Assembly: GCF_042676185.1 (NCBI RefSeq)
Contig: NZ_JBHTJT010000023.1
Coordinates: forward strand, 1 to 64,000
From: Tropicimonas aquimaris
GTDB lineage: Bacteria; Pseudomonadota; Alphaproteobacteria; Rhodobacterales; Rhodobacteraceae
DNA length: 64,000 nt
Direction of reading: 5' to 3'
A model generated the notes under the pieces. That model was not told where the DNA came from and did no database searches. It saw only the letters and a program-made list of their open reading frames with translations. A program made the translations under genes and the position numbers. The first letter of the stretch is position 1; the number at the start of each line of letters is the position of its first letter. Shown here one piece after another: positions 23,209 to 32,231 of the stretch.

Positions 23209-25014
23209 ATGACGAGACCTTCATTGAAAAGCTGGGCCGACGCGGCCCCCCGCCTGATCGCCGTGGCCGTGGGCCGCGAGAGCGCCGACATGGTCATCCG
23301 CCAGGGTATCTGGGTGAACGTGCAGAGCCGGGAGCTGCTGCCGAACCACGATATCGCCATTGCCGACGGGCGGATTGCCTATGTCGGGCCGGATGCGGGC
23401 CATTGTATCGGCGACCGGACGCAGGTGATCGAGGCCGATGGGCGCTATATGCTGCCGGGTCTGTGCGACGGGCACATGCATATCGAGAGCGGGATGCTGA
23501 CGCCGGCGGAGTTCGCCCGCGCGGTGATCCCGCACGGCACGACGACGATGTTCACCGACCCGCACGAGATCGCCAACGTGCTCGGGCTGGAGGGCGTGCG
23601 GCTGATGCATGACGAGGCGCTGCTGCAGCCGGTGAACATCTATACCCAGATGCCGAGTTGCGCGCCGTCGGCGCCGGGGCTGGAGACCACCGGGTTCGAG
23701 ATCACGGCCGAGGACGTGGCGGAGGCGATGGCCTGGCCGGGGATCATCGGGCTGGGCGAGATGATGAACTTTCCCGGGGTGGTCGCGGGCGACCGCCAGA
23801 TGCTGGCCGAGATGGCGGCGACGCAGGCGGCGGGCAAGACCGTGGGCGGGCATTACGCCTCGCCCGACCTCGGCCCGGCCTTCCATGCCTATGCCGCCGG
23901 CGGGCCGGCGGACGATCACGAGGGCACCAAGGAATCCGACGCCGTGGCGCGGGTGCGCCAGGGGATGCGGGCGATGCTGCGGCTGGGCTCGGCCTGGTAC
24001 GACGTGGAAAGCCAGATCACCGCGGTGACGGAAAAGGGGCTCGACCCGAGGAACTTCATCCTGTGCACGGACGATTGCCACTCCGGCACGCTGGTCAACG
24101 AGGGCCACATGAACCGGGTGGTGCGGCACGCCATCGAGTGCGGCTGCGACCCGCTGGTGGCGCTGCAGATGGCGACGGTGAACACCGCGGCGCATTTCGG
24201 GCTGGAGCGGGAGCTGGGCTCGATCGCGCCGGGGCGGCGGGCGGACGTGATCCTGTCGTCGGACCTGCGGGCGCTGCCGATCGAGATGGTGATCGCGCGC
24301 GGCAAGGTGGTGGCCGAGGATGGCAAGATCCAGGTCGATTGCCCGCATATCGACTGGCCGGAGGCGGCGCGGGCCTCGGTGCGGCTCGGCAAGCCTCTGG
24401 CAGCGGAGGATTTCGAGATCGCGGCGCCGGAGGGGGCGAACCACGTGCGCGCCCGGGTGATCGGGGTGATCGAGAACCAGGCGCCGACCAAGGCGCTCTC
24501 TGCCGACCTGCCGGTCTCGGAGGGCCTGGTGGAGGCGACGGGCGAGATCTGCCAGATCGCGCTGGTCGAGCGGCACCGGGGCACCGGGGGCGTGACCAAC
24601 GCCTTCGTGCAGGGTTTCGGCTACGAAGGGCCGATGGCGATGGCCTCGACCGTGGCGCATGACAGCCACCACATGATCGTCGTGGGCACCGACCGGGCGC
24701 AGATGGCGCTGGCGGCAAACCGGCTGGCAGAGGTCGGCGGCGGGGTGGTGCTCTTTGCCGATGGCGAGGAGAAGGCGCTGGTGGAGCTGCCGATCGCCGG
24801 GCTGATGTCGGACGACCTGGCCCAGAGTGTCGCGACGAAGGCCGAGGCCCTGGGCGAGGCGATGCGGGCGGCAGGCTGCACGCTGAACAATGCCTACATG
24901 CAGCATTCGCTGCTGGCGCTGGTGGTGATTCCGGAGCTGCGGATCTCGGACAAGGGTCTGGTGGATGTGACGCGGTTCGAGGTCGTGCCGGTCATCGAGG
25001 AGGTGCTGACATGA
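23209..25014 (+). CDS. ade: Adenine deaminase
   Basis: A metal-dependent amidohydrolase that turns adenine into hypoxanthine plus ammonia for purine salvage. The 601-residue protein has the amidohydrolase metal motif DGHMHIES (87-94), HGTTTMFTDPHE, CTDDCHSGTL, and the adenine-deaminase C-terminal domain with VAHDSHHMIVVG and NNAYMQHSLLALVVIPELRISDKG. Length is typical. It overlaps the AMP nucleosidase gene by four bases, so the two enzymes form a coupled AMP-to-hypoxanthine route. AAGGGTG before the ATG is a modest ribosome site. Confidence 0.95.
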   Translation: MTRPSLKSWADAAPRLIAVAVGRESADMVIRQGIWVNVQSRELLPNHDIAIADGRIAYVGPDAGHCIGDRTQVIEADGRYMLPGLCDGHMHIESGMLTPAEFARAVIPHGTTTMFTDPHEIANVLGLEGVRLMHDEALLQPVNIYTQMPSCAPSAPGLETTGFEITAEDVAEAMAWPGIIGLGEMMNFPGVVAGDRQMLAEMAATQAAGKTVGGHYASPDLGPAFHAYAAGGPADDHEGTKESDAVARVRQGMRAMLRLGSAWYDVESQITAVTEKGLDPRNFILCTDDCHSGTLVNEGHMNRVVRHAIECGCDPLVALQMATVNTAAHFGLERELGSIAPGRRADVILSSDLRALPIEMVIARGKVVAEDGKIQVDCPHIDWPEAARASVRLGKPLAAEDFEIAAPEGANHVRARVIGVIENQAPTKALSADLPVSEGLVEATGEICQIALVERHRGTGGVTNAFVQGFGYEGPMAMASTVAHDSHHMIVVGTDRAQMALAANRLAEVGGGVVLFADGEEKALVELPIAGLMSDDLAQSVATKAEALGEAMRAAGCTLNNAYMQHSLLALVVIPELRISDKGLVDVTRFEVVPVIEEVLT

Positions 25015-26495
25015 ACAGGTATGGACGCGTGATCCCGGTGATGACCCCGGAGTTGCCGAAGGCGGAGATGTTCGACGACGCGGCGGCGGCGGTCGACCGG
25101 CTGATCGAGCTGTATGACCTTGCGACGCGTTTCCTTGCCGAGAAGTTCGGCGAGGTGATCCACAGCGGCCAGCCGGAGCACCGCTATCGGGCCTTCTACC
25201 CCGAGATCCGGCTGACGACGACGAGCTTTGCCCCCGTCGACTCGCGACTGGCCTTCGGCCATGTACCGGAGCCGGGCACCTATTCGACCACCGTCACCCG
25301 GCCGGACCTGTTCCGCGCCTACCTGACCCAACAGATCGGCCTGCTGATCGAGACCCACAAGGTGCCGGTGATGATCGGTGCCTCGGACACGCCGATCCCG
25401 GTGCATTTCGCGGTGCTGAACGATGCAAGCCTGACGGTGCCGCAGGAGGGCGCGATGCAGTTCCAGCTGCGGGACGTCTTCGACGTGCCGGATCTGTCGA
25501 CGACCCACGACAGCATCGTGAACGGCTACGATTTCGTCTACGAGGACGGCGCGCGGGCGCTGGCGCCCTTCACCGCGCAGCGGGTAGATTACTCGCTCGC
25601 CCGGCTCAGCCATTACACGGCGACGGTGCCGGAGCATTTCCAGAACCACGTGCTGTTCACCAACTACCAGTTCTATGTCGAGGAGTTCGAGGCCTATGCC
25701 CGGGCGGCGCTGGCCGACCCGGAGAGCGGCTACGACGCCTTCGTCGGCCCCGGCAACGTGGTGATCACCGAGGCCGATGCGGAGATGCCGCCGCCGGCCA
25801 AGCTGCCGCAGATGCCGACCTATCACCTCAAGCGCGCGAACGGCGGCGGGATCACGCTGGTCAACATCGGCGTCGGCCCGTCGAACGCAAAGACCGCGAC
25901 GGACCATATCGCCGTGCTGCGGCCGCATGTCTGGCTGATGGTCGGCCATTGCGCGGGGCTGAGGAACACGCAGGCGCTCGGGGATTTCGTTCTGGCCCAC
26001 GCCTATCTGCGCGAGGACAAGGTGCTGGACGACGACCTGCCGGTCTGGGTGCCGATCCCGGCGCTCGCGGAGGTGCAGGTGGCGCTGGAGGACGCGGTCG
26101 AGGAGGTCACGCAGCTTGAGGGCTACGAGCTCAAGCGGATCATGCGAACTGGCACCGTGGCCACGGTCGACAACCGCAACTGGGAGCTGCGCGACCAGTC
26201 CGGGCCGGTGCAGCGGCTGAGCCAGTCGCGGGCTATCGCGCTCGACATGGAGAGCGCCACGATCGCGGCCAACGGATTCCGCTTCCGGGTGCCCTATGGC
26301 ACGCTGCTGTGCGTCTCCGACAAGCCGCTGCATGGGGAGCTGAAGCTGCCTGGAATGGCCTCGGCCTTCTATAAAACACAGGTTGCACGCCACCTGCTGA
26401 TCGGGATACGAGCCATGGAACTGCTTCGCGAGATGCCGCTGGAACGGCTGCATTCGCGGAAATTGCGGAGTTTCGAGGAAACAGCCTTCCTCTGA
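25011..26495 (+). CDS. amn: AMP nucleosidase
   Basis: The enzyme hydrolyses AMP to adenine and ribose 5-phosphate. The 494-residue protein has the N-terminal regulatory domain (HRYRAFYPEIRLTTTSFAPV) and a C-terminal nucleoside-phosphorylase-like domain (NIGVGPSNAKTATDHIAVLR, WLMVGHCAGLR, ALDMESATIAANGFRFRVPYG), with GTLLCVSDKPLHGELKLPG near the end. It starts inside the ade stop codon, and its product adenine is the substrate of that enzyme. Length fits the proteobacterial family. Confidence 0.95.
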   Translation: MNRYGRVIPVMTPELPKAEMFDDAAAAVDRLIELYDLATRFLAEKFGEVIHSGQPEHRYRAFYPEIRLTTTSFAPVDSRLAFGHVPEPGTYSTTVTRPDLFRAYLTQQIGLLIETHKVPVMIGASDTPIPVHFAVLNDASLTVPQEGAMQFQLRDVFDVPDLSTTHDSIVNGYDFVYEDGARALAPFTAQRVDYSLARLSHYTATVPEHFQNHVLFTNYQFYVEEFEAYARAALADPESGYDAFVGPGNVVITEADAEMPPPAKLPQMPTYHLKRANGGGITLVNIGVGPSNAKTATDHIAVLRPHVWLMVGHCAGLRNTQALGDFVLAHAYLREDKVLDDDLPVWVPIPALAEVQVALEDAVEEVTQLEGYELKRIMRTGTVATVDNRNWELRDQSGPVQRLSQSRAIALDMESATIAANGFRFRVPYGTLLCVSDKPLHGELKLPGMASAFYKTQVARHLLIGIRAMELLREMPLERLHSRKLRSFEETAFL

Positions 26496-26541
26496 CTTGG
26501 AGTAATCGTAACAAAACCCCTTGTTTTCTTGCGCTCGTGAC

Positions 26542-26579
26542 CACAAAACGTTGTGAGCTGAGACAACATGGCGTAGAAT
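26542..26579 (+). promoter_or_regulatory. Promoter of the HU gene with an overlapping palindrome
   Basis: TTGTGA (26551-26556) and TAGAAT (26574-26579) are 17 bases apart, 48 bases upstream of the HU start. The inverted repeat CACAA-AACG-TTGTG (26542-26555) overlaps the -35 box and may be an operator. The gene is expected to be highly expressed. Confidence 0.65.
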
Positions 26580-26626
26580 CAGCCGAATAAGCCCCAACAC
26601 AAAGGGCAACAACGAGGAGACCATAC

Positions 26627-26917
26627 ATGGCCACCAAACCGATGACCAAGACCCAGCTCGTCGCCGCGATCGCCGAGGCGATGGATGCCGACAAGAAAAC
26701 CGCCACCTCCGCGCTGGACGCCGTGACCGGCATCATCACCAGCGAAGTCGCCAATGGCGGCGCGGTGACCCTGCCCGGCGTTGGCAAGATCTTCTGCCGC
26801 GAGCGTCCGGCCCGCCAGGTGCGCAACCCTGCCACCGGCGAGATGATCGACAAGGAAGCCGACAAGGTCGTCAAGATGACGATCGCGAAGGCGCTGAAGG
26901 ATTCGGTAAACGGCTGA
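26627..26917 (+). CDS. hup: HU-family nucleoid DNA-bending protein
   Basis: The 96-residue protein has the complete HU/IHF fold: helical N-terminus MTKTQLVAAIAEAMDADKKT, the VTLPGVGKIFCRERPARQVRNPATGE beta arm whose RNPATG tip intercalates into DNA, and a C-terminal helix. HU dimers compact and bend DNA non-specifically. A GAGGAGA ribosome site, a near-consensus promoter and a terminator frame it as a monocistronic gene. The extra N-terminal MATKP is common in Rhodobacterales members. Confidence 0.95.
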   Translation: MATKPMTKTQLVAAIAEAMDADKKTATSALDAVTGIITSEVANGGAVTLPGVGKIFCRERPARQVRNPATGEMIDKEADKVVKMTIAKALKDSVNG

Positions 26918-26946
26918 TCCGTCGACCACTTCGCTGTTTGTGTGAC

Positions 26947-26975
26947 AGGGTCGTCCCGCGGGGCGACCCTTTTTC
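26947..26975 (+). terminator. Rho-independent terminator of the HU gene
   Basis: AGGGTCG (26947-26953) pairs with CGACCCT (26964-26970), extended inward by CCC/GGG pairs, followed by a run of T (26970-26974). Confidence 0.85.
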
Positions 26976-27019
26976 ATTGCGCGGATGGCGGCGGCCGGTG
27001 GGGGCCTGGTTCAGCGGGC

Positions 27020-27898
27020 CTAGTTCAGGACGACGACATATTTGACGATCCGGTTGTTGTCGCTGTCGGCGAAGTAATAGGTGCTGCCGCGGACGGCGAC
27101 GCCTTCGGGGTCGTCGAGCAGGTTGGAGCCGAGACCGGGCGTTCCGGTGCCGATGACCCCGAGCAGGAGGTCGGCCGCGGGGTCGATCAGCAGCACGCGG
27201 TGCGCGTCCTGGTCGGCGACGACGAGCTGGCCGAAATCGTCGATGGCGAGGTAGCGCGGGCCGACGAAGCCGTAGTGCGGGGCGTCGAGCACCTGCAGCT
27301 GCTCCAGCTCGGTCGAGAAGCGGACGAGGCGGCGGTTGAAATTGTCGGCGACCCAGATCGAGCCGTCGGGCGCCTCTTCGACGTCATGCGCGCCGGGCAT
27401 GCCGCCGGCCGCGGCCACGACCTCCTCGCCCTCGACGGCCATCAGCACGCCGGTGCCGGAAGCCATGACATAGAGCCGCCCGTTGGAATGGGCGAGCGCG
27501 CCCTCGGTGCGGGGGAAGGCGCCGAGCAGGCCCTGGCTCTCGGGCGTGCCGCTGCTCAGGTCGAAGATGGCGACCGCGCCGAGGCCGGTCACGGCGACAT
27601 AGGCCCGCCCGTCGGGCCCGAAGGAGATGTCGTGCACGTTGGGCAGCATCCCGTCGCCGAAGGTCTCCAGCAGGTCCAGCGTCTCGGGGTCGAAAACGGC
27701 GATGCGGCTGCCGAACTTGTCGGCGACGTAGAGCCGCCCGTCGGGGCCGAAGGCGAGGTCGTGCGGGTCGTTCAGCACCGGCTCGCTGGCGCTGTCGAAG
27801 GTCGCGAAGGGGGCCGGGGCTTCCTGCGCGGCGGCGGGCACGGCGGCCAGCAGCGCAAGGCAGAGGCCCTTCACGAGGTGGCTGGACTGTGAGGTCAT
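27020..27898 (-). CDS. Secreted NHL-repeat beta-propeller protein
   Basis: The 292-residue protein has a signal peptide (GLCLALLAAVPAAAQ) and about six repeated units of the NHL/SMP-30 type: DPHDLAFGPDGRLYVADKFGSRIAVFD, NVHDISFGPDGRAYVAVTG, GAHDVEEAPDG, DPEGVAVRGSTYYFADSDNNRIVKY. Such propellers bind ligands or act as lactonases, but no catalytic residues can be assigned, so the function is unknown. GGGAGA precedes the ATG. It is convergent with hup and downstream of another exported-protein gene on the same strand. Confidence 0.8.
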   Translation of the reverse strand: MTSQSSHLVKGLCLALLAAVPAAAQEAPAPFATFDSASEPVLNDPHDLAFGPDGRLYVADKFGSRIAVFDPETLDLLETFGDGMLPNVHDISFGPDGRAYVAVTGLGAVAIFDLSSGTPESQGLLGAFPRTEGALAHSNGRLYVMASGTGVLMAVEGEEVVAAAGGMPGAHDVEEAPDGSIWVADNFNRRLVRFSTELEQLQVLDAPHYGFVGPRYLAIDDFGQLVVADQDAHRVLLIDPAADLLLGVIGTGTPGLGSNLLDDPEGVAVRGSTYYFADSDNNRIVKYVVVLN

Positions 27899-27945
27899 CG
27901 CGCGTCTCCCTGTCGCCCCAGCCTAGCCTGCGGTTGACGCCAAGC

Positions 27946-28830
27946 CTAGCCGCTGCTGCGCCGTCGGAGGATCAACCTTCGCATGAAGGGGGCGATGAGG
28001 AGTCCCGCAATGAGCGCCACGATGAAGGGCTGAACAAAAAGGGGACCCGCCAAAACAAGCATGAGCGCCATCAAGACGAACCCGATGCCCTTGAGGCTCA
28101 ACGCCAGCCAACGCGGCGGTCGGAGCCGCGACAGCCGGTTCCCCAGGGCAGCGCCGGAAGTGATGTAGACTACCATCAGGTAGGGCGAGCCCGGATTGAT
28201 AAACCAGAGATAGATCGGCATGGCAACGGCCGAGGCCCAGAGCGGTAACAACTGCGGAGGCTGGATCACCTCCTCGGTGTCTTCGCTGTTCAGTGCTTCG
28301 CGCCAGAAGGCGAACAAGGGTGCAAACATGACGGCAAACCAGAGAATGGAAACGATCGTGATCGGGAATTCCCACACGAGTTTCCTGGCATCGAGCACCA
28401 GGCGCTCGATGAGACCGGCCTCGTGCATCGTGAAACCGTAGGGGTTGCCGAGGCGGCGGGGATCGGTCTTGGGCCGCCCGTTCTCCTCGAGCATGACGGT
28501 CGAGGCGAAGGCCGTGAGATCGGGCGTGTACACCAACCCTTCATGCGCGTTGTAGCCGATGCAGGAGCGGGTGCCTTCCGACGTTCGGCATATCGTCTTC
28601 ATGGAAAAGGAGATCGGCGACACGGCCAGAAGCCGGCCTTCCGCGTCGACGGCCACGATGGCACGCGGATCCGTAATGTAGAGGCCGTCACCACGAAGCA
28701 CGCGGAACTTGACTACGCCGAAGCCGGGCAGTTCCACGGTTTCGCCCGACTGGTAGTAAGGCGAATGCGCGAGCGCGGGACCGGACCACGCGACCAGCAG
28801 GAGACAAAGGGCAAAGCGAATGAAAATCAT
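27946..28830 (-). CDS. Multi-pass membrane protein with a periplasmic N-terminal domain, unknown function
   Basis: The 294-residue protein begins with a signal peptide (CLLLVAWSGPALA) and a periplasmic domain of roughly 130 residues with two cysteines (KTICRTSEGTRSCIGY). About four to five hydrophobic spans follow (ITIVSILWFAVMFAPLFAFW, MVVYITSGAAL, LALSLKGIGFVLMALMLVLA, PFIVALIAGLLIAPF). No family is recognised. Codon choice looks less GC-biased than in neighbouring genes, suggesting later acquisition, though I did not compute this. No good ribosome site precedes the ATG. Confidence 0.65.
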   Translation of the reverse strand: MIFIRFALCLLLVAWSGPALAHSPYYQSGETVELPGFGVVKFRVLRGDGLYITDPRAIVAVDAEGRLLAVSPISFSMKTICRTSEGTRSCIGYNAHEGLVYTPDLTAFASTVMLEENGRPKTDPRRLGNPYGFTMHEAGLIERLVLDARKLVWEFPITIVSILWFAVMFAPLFAFWREALNSEDTEEVIQPPQLLPLWASAVAMPIYLWFINPGSPYLMVVYITSGAALGNRLSRLRPPRWLALSLKGIGFVLMALMLVLAGPLFVQPFIVALIAGLLIAPFMRRLILRRRSSG

Positions 28831-28999
28831 GGAGTTGAAACCACCTGTCGGATGATCGGCGGCGAAATGGACGCGCCGTTGGCGACAGTTTGGGGGGCCG
28901 GGCTCGGGGGCGGCAAGCCCGGGAAGCCCCAGGTGGTCGCCCGGCCGGCCATGCCGTTGCGTCAGGCGGGCAACGGTGCGCAGCAGCTGGGCGCATTGA

Positions 29000-29031
29000 C
29001 CCCGCGCGGTGGTTTCGACCGCGCGGGGTTT
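29000..29031. repeat. Perfect 11-bp stem-loop downstream of the sugar ABC operon
   Basis: CCCCGCGCGGT (29000-29010) and ACCGCGCGGGG (29018-29028) enclose a seven-base loop. The minus-strand side lacks a T run, so it would be an imperfect terminator of the ABC operon. The rest of the 265 bases without a gene (28831-29095) shows nothing I can name. Confidence 0.55.
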
Positions 29032-29095
29032 GGGTCATCCGGGGATCGCCCGGCGCCGGACATGCGGACCGGGGACGGCCGGCGGCGGACCGGGG

Positions 29096-29884
<789 letters not shown>

Positions 29885-29885
29885 C

Positions 29886-31010
29886 TCAACGTTCTCCGGT
29901 GATCATGCGGCGGATGTAGGTGTTCAGGATCACCGCGAAGAGCAGGATGATGCCGAGGAACACCCGGAACAGGGAGCTTTCGACCCCCGCGAAGAACAGG
30001 CCCTGCTGGACGACGCCGAAGATCAGCGCGCCGAGCGCCGCCCCGATCACCGAGCCGTAGCCGCCGGTGAGCAGCGCGCCGCCAATCACCACCGCGATGA
30101 TCGCTTCGAATTCCTTGAGCAGGCCGCGGTCGGCGCCGGCGGAGCCGAATTCCATGACCTGGCAGGTGGCGAAGACGGTGGCGCAGAAGGCGGTGAACAT
30201 GAACATCAGGATCTTTACCCGGTTCACCGGCACACCGACGTAGCGCGCGGCCTGCGCGTCGCCGCCGGAGGCGTAGATCCAGTTGCCGAAGCGGGTGCGG
30301 GTGAGCAGCACATGGCCGAAGACCACCAGCCCGAGCGCCCAGACGATCAGCATCGGGATGCCGTCGACCACCGGCTGGCCGGCGCGGGTGCCGCGCTCGA
30401 AGGTCTCGATCAGCCCGGCCTCTCCCAACCAGGAGAACAGCCCGGTCAGCACCTTGCCGCCGAACAGTGCGGCGAGCCAGTCGCCCTGCGCCGCGTCGGA
30501 GACGCCGCCGATGATCGTCTTCCGCTCGATGGTCTGTGGCAGGTAGATCGTGAAGCCGCGCAGGATGAACAGGAAGGCGAGGGTGACGATGAAGCTCGGC
30601 AGGCCGGTGCGCACGACGATGTAGCCGTTGAGCGCGCCGATCGCGATACAGAGTGCGAAGGTCACAAGGATCGCCATCCAGACCGGCCAGCCGAGGGTGA
30701 CCGAGAAAATGGCGATAACCATGCCGGCAAAACCGATCATCGAGCCGACGGAGAGGTCGAACTCGCCGGCGATCATCAGCAGGCAGGCGCCGACGGCGAT
30801 GATCATGAACTGGGCCGAGACCACGGACCAGTTCATGATGCCCTGGCTGTTGAACATGCCGCTGTCGTGGGCGAACAGCAGGAACAAGGTGAAGACGATG
30901 ATGGTTCCGCAGATGCCGCCGAGTTCGGGGCGGATCAGGGCCTTGCGGAAGGTCGACATCTCTTTGACGCGCTCGTCATCCGTGACGGCAACGGTGGGTG
31001 TCTCCGACAT
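29886..31010 (-). CDS. Sugar ABC transporter permease, CUT2/FrcC-like
   Basis: The 374-residue membrane protein has about ten hydrophobic spans. The conserved CUT2 segments GEFDLSVGSMIGFAGM, NGYIVVRTGLPSFIVTLAFLFILRG and GGALLTGGYGSVIGAALGALIFG place it among ribose/fructose/inositol-type permeases. It is the second gene of the operon binding protein, permease, ATPase. A hairpin separates it from the binding-protein gene. The ATG at 31010 has GAGG nine bases upstream. Confidence 0.92.
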   Translation of the reverse strand: MSETPTVAVTDDERVKEMSTFRKALIRPELGGICGTIIVFTLFLLFAHDSGMFNSQGIMNWSVVSAQFMIIAVGACLLMIAGEFDLSVGSMIGFAGMVIAIFSVTLGWPVWMAILVTFALCIAIGALNGYIVVRTGLPSFIVTLAFLFILRGFTIYLPQTIERKTIIGGVSDAAQGDWLAALFGGKVLTGLFSWLGEAGLIETFERGTRAGQPVVDGIPMLIVWALGLVVFGHVLLTRTRFGNWIYASGGDAQAARYVGVPVNRVKILMFMFTAFCATVFATCQVMEFGSAGADRGLLKEFEAIIAVVIGGALLTGGYGSVIGAALGALIFGVVQQGLFFAGVESSLFRVFLGIILLFAVILNTYIRRMITGER

Positions 31011-31057
31011 CGATCGGATCCTCTGGAATGCGTGTGGGGGGTGCGTGAGCGGAGAAC

Positions 31058-31084
31058 AAGGAGGCGCCGGTCTGGCGCCCCCTT
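31058..31084 (-). promoter_or_regulatory. Intercistronic hairpin between the binding-protein and permease genes
   Basis: AAGG-A-GGCGCC (31058-31068) pairs with GGCGCC-C-CCTT (31074-31084) around a GGTCT loop, one mismatch. It lies 13 bases upstream of the binding-protein stop coordinate, i.e. in the gap before the permease, where such structures commonly stabilise the upstream message. Confidence 0.6.
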
Positions 31085-31096
31085 GCCGGGAGGTCG

Positions 31097-32047
31097 TCAG
31101 CGATACTCGCCGGCGAATTTCTCGACCATCTCAAGCCCGTCGGCGGTCACGAAGCCGGGGCCGGAGTTGATGTTGTTGCCCGGCAGCACGCCGTAACGGT
31201 GGTAATTGGTCAGGATAACGACCGGCAGGTAGGCCTGCAGGAAGGGCTGCTGGTCGATACCCCACTGGATCACGCCGGCCTTGATTCCCTTCACGATCTC
31301 GTCGCCGAGGTCGAAGGTACCGAAGTAGATGTCGCCCGCCATGCCGTTCTCCTCGAGTGCGGCGATGGTCGGGTCGGCCGAGACCGGGCCGAGCGTAAGG
31401 ATGCCGTCGGTCTCGGGGTTGGCCGAGAGGTAGGCCAGGACCTTGTTCTTGATCTCCGCCGGGTCGGTGCCGCTGTCGAGCATCGAATCCCCGAGGTCGA
31501 CGCCGAGCCCATCGGCGAAGCCCCGGCAGCGCTCGCCCACGGTCGGCTGCTGGATCGCGTGATTGACGCAGAGGAACGAGGTCACTCCGTCGTCCTTGGC
31601 GCGCATGCCCGCTGCGAGGCCCGCGTCGTACTCGGGCTGGCCGACATACATCAGCGCTCCCACCTCGCGCGCCTGCTCGGGCGTGCCGGTGTTCATGATG
31701 ATGACGTCGATGCCGGAATCGACCGCGGCCTTGACCGGACCTTGGAGCACGTCGAAATCGGCCAGCGTGGTGATGATGCCGTTCGGGCCGGCGGCGGCCG
31801 CCTGCTCGATGATCCGCGCCATGTCGGCAAGGTCGCCGGTCGGCGGGTTGCGGTACTCGACCTCCACGCCCATCTGCTCGCCCGCGAGCGCGATGCCGTT
31901 CTTGATCGTGTTCCACCAGCTGTCGCTGTCGGGGGCGTGGCTCACCAGCACGTATTTCTCCCCCTCGGCCGATGCCAGCGTTGCGCTCAGCACCGGTACG
32001 ACGGCAAGGGCCGCGCCCATCAGCAGCGATGTCAGCTTGCGTTCCAT
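31097..32047 (-). CDS. Sugar ABC transporter periplasmic substrate-binding protein
   Basis: The 316-residue protein has a signal peptide (LTSLLMGAALAVVPVLSATLASA) and a type I periplasmic-binding fold of the ribose-binding family: YVLVSHAPDSDSWWNTIKNG, IIEQAAAAGPNGIITTLAD, VIIMNTGT and DGILTLGPVSADPTIAALE. It would capture a sugar or cyclitol for the FrcCA-like membrane complex. GGGAGG precedes the ATG. Divergence from the LacI gene with a palindrome between them implies control by that repressor. Exact ligand cannot be read; inositol is the contextual inference. Confidence 0.9.
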   Translation of the reverse strand: MERKLTSLLMGAALAVVPVLSATLASAEGEKYVLVSHAPDSDSWWNTIKNGIALAGEQMGVEVEYRNPPTGDLADMARIIEQAAAAGPNGIITTLADFDVLQGPVKAAVDSGIDVIIMNTGTPEQAREVGALMYVGQPEYDAGLAAGMRAKDDGVTSFLCVNHAIQQPTVGERCRGFADGLGVDLGDSMLDSGTDPAEIKNKVLAYLSANPETDGILTLGPVSADPTIAALEENGMAGDIYFGTFDLGDEIVKGIKAGVIQWGIDQQPFLQAYLPVVILTNYHRYGVLPGNNINSGPGFVTADGLEMVEKFAGEYR

Positions 32048-32131
32048 GGTATCCTCCCAGATTTCCATTTCGTTCATTTTCGGAGCGGTCCTGTCTCGCT
32101 CCCGACCGACGATGACACGAATCGTATATTT

Positions 32132-32170
32132 TTGCAACCGGTTGCAATTCGGGTTCGACGAAATCATACT
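32132..32170 (+). promoter_or_regulatory. LacI-type operator and lacI-family gene promoter
   Basis: TTGCAACCGGTTGCAA (32132-32147) is a perfect 16-bp palindrome with the central CCGG typical of LacI-family sites. Its right half doubles as a -35 box, TTGCAA (32142-32147), 17 bases before CATACT (32165-32170). It lies between the divergent transporter and repressor genes and is identical to the site at 36427-36442. Confidence 0.8.
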
Positions 32171-32231
32171 GACCCCGGTCCGCGTAGCGGATAGACACGG
32201 CGTGGATCGCAGGATGTCGGAGGACCGGAAG

